Of a stretch of 64,000 nt of DNA, positions 62,543 through 64,000 are shown piece by piece. Both the position numbers and the translations under genes were made by a program. Source of the stretch: Solirubrobacter soli DSM 22325 (GTDB lineage: Bacteria > Actinomycetota > Thermoleophilia > Solirubrobacterales > Solirubrobacteraceae). The first letter of the stretch is position 1. Each line of letters opens with the position of its first letter. Location of the stretch: positions 114,839 through 178,838 of the forward strand of contig NZ_AUIK01000027.1 of the NCBI RefSeq assembly GCF_000423665.1. The letters are read 5' to 3'. The notes below the pieces were generated by a model. It was not told where the DNA came from. It worked only from the letters and a program-made list of their open reading frames with translations, and ran no database searches.

Positions 62543-63547
62543 TCAGCCCGCCAGCGGGTCCCCTCCGGTCAGCTTCGGCGGCGCGTAGCTCGGCTTGTCG
62601 CCGTCGTCGTCCGCGCCCGCGAGCGGCGCGCTCGGCGGCGGCGAGGACGGCGTGTCGGGCAGACCGGGCGCAGGGGGCGGCGGCACCGACGCCTCGACCG
62701 GCGCGGGCGGCCCGGACGATGGCGTCGTGGGCGGAACGCCGGGGGTGCTCGCGACCGGCGGGGCCGGAGCCGGGGGCGCGGGCGGAGCCGGCGGGGCGGG
62801 CGGCGCGCTCTGCGCGGGCGACGAGGAGGGCGAGGACGCGACCGGCCCCGCCGCGGGAGGCGCGCCGAGGGGGTCGCCGGACGAGGGCGGCGCGGCGGGT
62901 GCGCCGCCGAGCGGGTCGCCGGACGCCGGTGCGGGCGCGCCGAACGAGGGCGACGCGGCGGGCGGCGGGCTGAAGGACTGCGCGGGCGGTGCGGCGGGCG
63001 CGCCGCCGAGCGGGTCGCCGGACGCCGGGGCGGGCGCGCCGAACGAGGGCGACGCGGGCGGCGCGGCGGGCGCGCCTCCGAGCGGGTCGCCGGACGCCGG
63101 GGCGGGCGCGCCGAACGCGGGCGGCGCGGCGGGCGTGCCGGCCAGCGGGTCGCCGGAGATCGCCCCCGGCGGGACGTTGCCCGGGTCGCTGTAGCCGGCC
63201 GGGGGTGCGGGCGGCGGCGCGGCACCCGCGAGCGGGTCGCCATGCGTGGCGCCGGCGAGCGGGTCGCCGAACGACGCGGCCGGGGCTCCCAGCGGCGGGG
63301 CCGACGGGTCAGGGGTCGGGCCCGGCGCGGGTGGCGCGGCGTGGTGTCCGCCCATCAGCGGGTCGCCGTGCGGCGGGGCCGCGTCCTGCTGCTGCGGGAT
63401 CGGGCGGCCGTGCTTGTCGTACTCCACGATCGGCCCGGGCGGGCGCATCGTGCCGGACGAACCGCCGGTGTTCACCTGCTTCTGCACCTCGTCGAGCTTG
63501 GACTGCGCCTGCTCGGCGAGCTTCTTGGCCTTGTCGAGGAACCCCAT
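62543..63547 (-). CDS. Disordered Pro/Ala-rich protein with repeated GDPLxG motifs
   Basis: 334 aa. Residues 1-26 (MGFLDKAKKLAEQAQSKLDE...) form a charged amphipathic helix. The rest is low-complexity Pro/Ala/Ser/Gly carrying GDPL[A/G/M] motifs nine times, including the last residues of the protein (GGDPLAG). Three 24-29-residue units with FGAPAPASGDPLGGAPAA form imperfect internal repeats. No signal peptide, membrane segment or enzyme motif is seen. I do not recognise the family. It lies 26 bp upstream of dapA on the same strand; a hairpin precedes it. Confidence 0.75.
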   Translation of the reverse strand: MGFLDKAKKLAEQAQSKLDEVQKQVNTGGSSGTMRPPGPIVEYDKHGRPIPQQQDAAPPHGDPLMGGHHAAPPAPGPTPDPSAPPLGAPAASFGDPLAGATHGDPLAGAAPPPAPPAGYSDPGNVPPGAISGDPLAGTPAAPPAFGAPAPASGDPLGGAPAAPPASPSFGAPAPASGDPLGGAPAAPPAQSFSPPPAASPSFGAPAPASGDPLGGAPAAPPSSGDPLGAPPAAGPVASSPSSSPAQSAPPAPPAPPAPPAPAPPVASTPGVPPTTPSSGPPAPVEASVPPPPAPGLPDTPSSPPPSAPLAGADDDGDKPSYAPPKLTGGDPLAG

Positions 63548-63568
63548 GCCGCGACACTAGCGCGGAAA

Positions 63569-63588
63569 GCCCGCCCGTGAGGGCGGGC
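63569..63588. terminator. Hairpin upstream of the GDPLxG gene
   Basis: GCCCGCCC (63569-63576), GTGA loop, GGGCGGGC (63581-63588). On the minus strand it is followed by TTTCC, so it may end transcripts coming from the repeat array side. Confidence 0.6.
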
Positions 63589-63591
63589 CGT

Positions 63592-63815
63592 TGCGGGCGG
63601 CGACGAGGCCGCGGCGGGCGCGCGGTGAGGCGGGGCGCGGCGAGGCCGCGGCGGCGCGCGGTGCGGCGGGGCGCGGCGAGGCCGCGGCGGCGCGCGGTGC
63701 GGCGGGGCGCGGCGAGGCCGCGGCGGCGCGCGGTGCGGCGGGGCGCGGCGAGGGCGCGGCGGCGCGCGGTGAGGCGGGGCGCGGCGAGGCCGCGGCGGCG
63801 CGCGGTGACGCAGGG
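63592..63815. repeat. 36-bp tandem repeat array (6 copies)
   Basis: The GGTG landmark has its T at 63626, 63662, 63698, 63734, 63770 and 63806, exactly 36 bp apart, within units of the type CGGTGCGGCGGGGCGCGGCG. Copies differ by single bases. The array lies between two hairpins (63569-63588 and 63856-63890), and no gene is supported in it. The period is the same as the array after recA. Confidence 0.95.
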
Positions 63816-63855
63816 CGCCGCGGGCGGGGCCGTCGGCGCGGCGCGCGTGGGTCGT

Positions 63856-63890
63856 GGCGTGGCCCGCCCCCGTCCAGGGCGGGCCACGCC
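63856..63890. terminator. Strong hairpin after the chemoreceptor gene
   Basis: GGCGTGGCCCGCCC (63856-63869) and GGGCGGGCCACGCC (63877-63890) pair perfectly over 14 bp around a 7-nt loop, 4 bp after the chemoreceptor stop. No U-tract. Confidence 0.75.
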
Positions 63891-63894
63891 GGGT

Positions 63895-64000
63895 TTACGC
63901 GGTGACCTTGAAGCGGCGGACCAGACCGTTGAGTTGGTCGGCGGTGGCCGAGAGGGTCTGGGCGGACGCGGCGATCTCCTGGGCGGAGGCGCTGGTCTCC
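63895..64000 (-). CDS. Methyl-accepting chemotaxis protein, C-terminal end (runs off right edge)
   Basis: The last 34 codons before a TAA (63897-63895) read ETSASAQEIAASAQTLSATA, then DQLNGLVRRFKVTA. This is the standard end of an MCP signalling hairpin (SAQEIAASAQTLSxxAxxLxxLVxxF). The signal would pass to the CheW/CheA proteins encoded in this window. The sensor part lies outside the window. Confidence 0.85.
   Translation of the reverse strand, partial: ETSASAQEIAASAQTLSATADQLNGLVRRFKVTA

Overview
The window is a chromosomal segment of a very GC-rich, flagellated actinobacterium. The gene mix points to the class Thermoleophilia, order Solirubrobacterales (Solirubrobacter or Conexibacter type). 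It has the actinobacterial succinylase DAP pathway (dapE, dapC, dapD, dapF, dapA), an actinobacterial ftsK - rodZ-like - cinA - recA - recX stretch, RNase Y plus RNase J, an Rv2578c-type radical SAM protein, and a chemotaxis set that includes CheC and CheD. The taxonomic placement is inference. There are no rRNA or tRNA genes, insertion sequences, phage genes or CRISPR arrays. Coding is dense, with many 4-nt ATGA/GTGA stop-start overlaps.

Layout. 1-3412 (minus): a three-gene unit of unknown function behind hflX. It holds a thymidylate-synthase-like protein, a ParB-like protein and an unrecognised large protein cut by the left edge. 3393-15190: hflX, dapE-dapC, a methyltransferase, a divergent MFS/LysR pair, dapD, an NmrA-like reductase, dapF (with both catalytic cysteines replaced by serine), miaA, a FIST protein and an SDR. 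15187-22011: MscS channel, PhoA-type phosphatase, an SOS-box-preceded radical SAM gene, miaB and rny with a long leader. 22373-35712 (minus): CbrC-like protein, recX, a 36-bp tandem repeat array, recA, a histidine kinase/CheR-like/receiver trio, a secreted alpha/beta hydrolase, thpR, cinA, a RodZ-like protein and ftsK. 35907-43138 (minus): a hydantoin-type heterocycle utilisation operon (NCS1 permease, HyuA-type protein, two DUF917 proteins, PucR regulator, Asp/Glu/hydantoin racemase). 43312-45397: an OmpR-type two-component system. 45442-53446 (plus): the chemotaxis and motor-switch operon cheW-cheB-cheR-cheA-cheC-cheD-fliM-fliN/Y-cheY. 53447-55573: a hydrolase remnant, a TetR/oxidoreductase pair and a 53-residue secreted peptide. 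55606-58710: two tandem HD-GYP paralogues. 58793-63547: MFS exporter, rnj, dapA and a disordered protein with repeated GDPLxG motifs. 63592-64000: a second 36-bp array and the 3' end of a chemoreceptor gene.

How the parts work together. DapA, DapD, DapC, DapE and DapF are the succinylase route to DAP and lysine. RecA, RecX and the two SOS boxes before the radical SAM gene belong to DNA-damage responses. RNase Y and RNase J are likely the main mRNA-decay nucleases. CheA/W/Y/B/R/C/D with FliM and FliN/Y form a complete phosphorelay to the flagellar switch. The two HD-GYP proteins would degrade c-di-GMP.

Observations most worth a second look: the thymidylate-synthase-like/ParB-like/unknown operon at 1-3412; the double Cys-to-Ser DapF; two intergenic minisatellites with the same 36-bp period, each lying beyond a hairpin after a minus-strand gene; the GDPLxG-repeat protein; the duplicated HD-GYP 3' element whose hairpin shows a compensatory base-pair change; and a symmetrical overlapping divergent promoter that looks leaderless on both sides.
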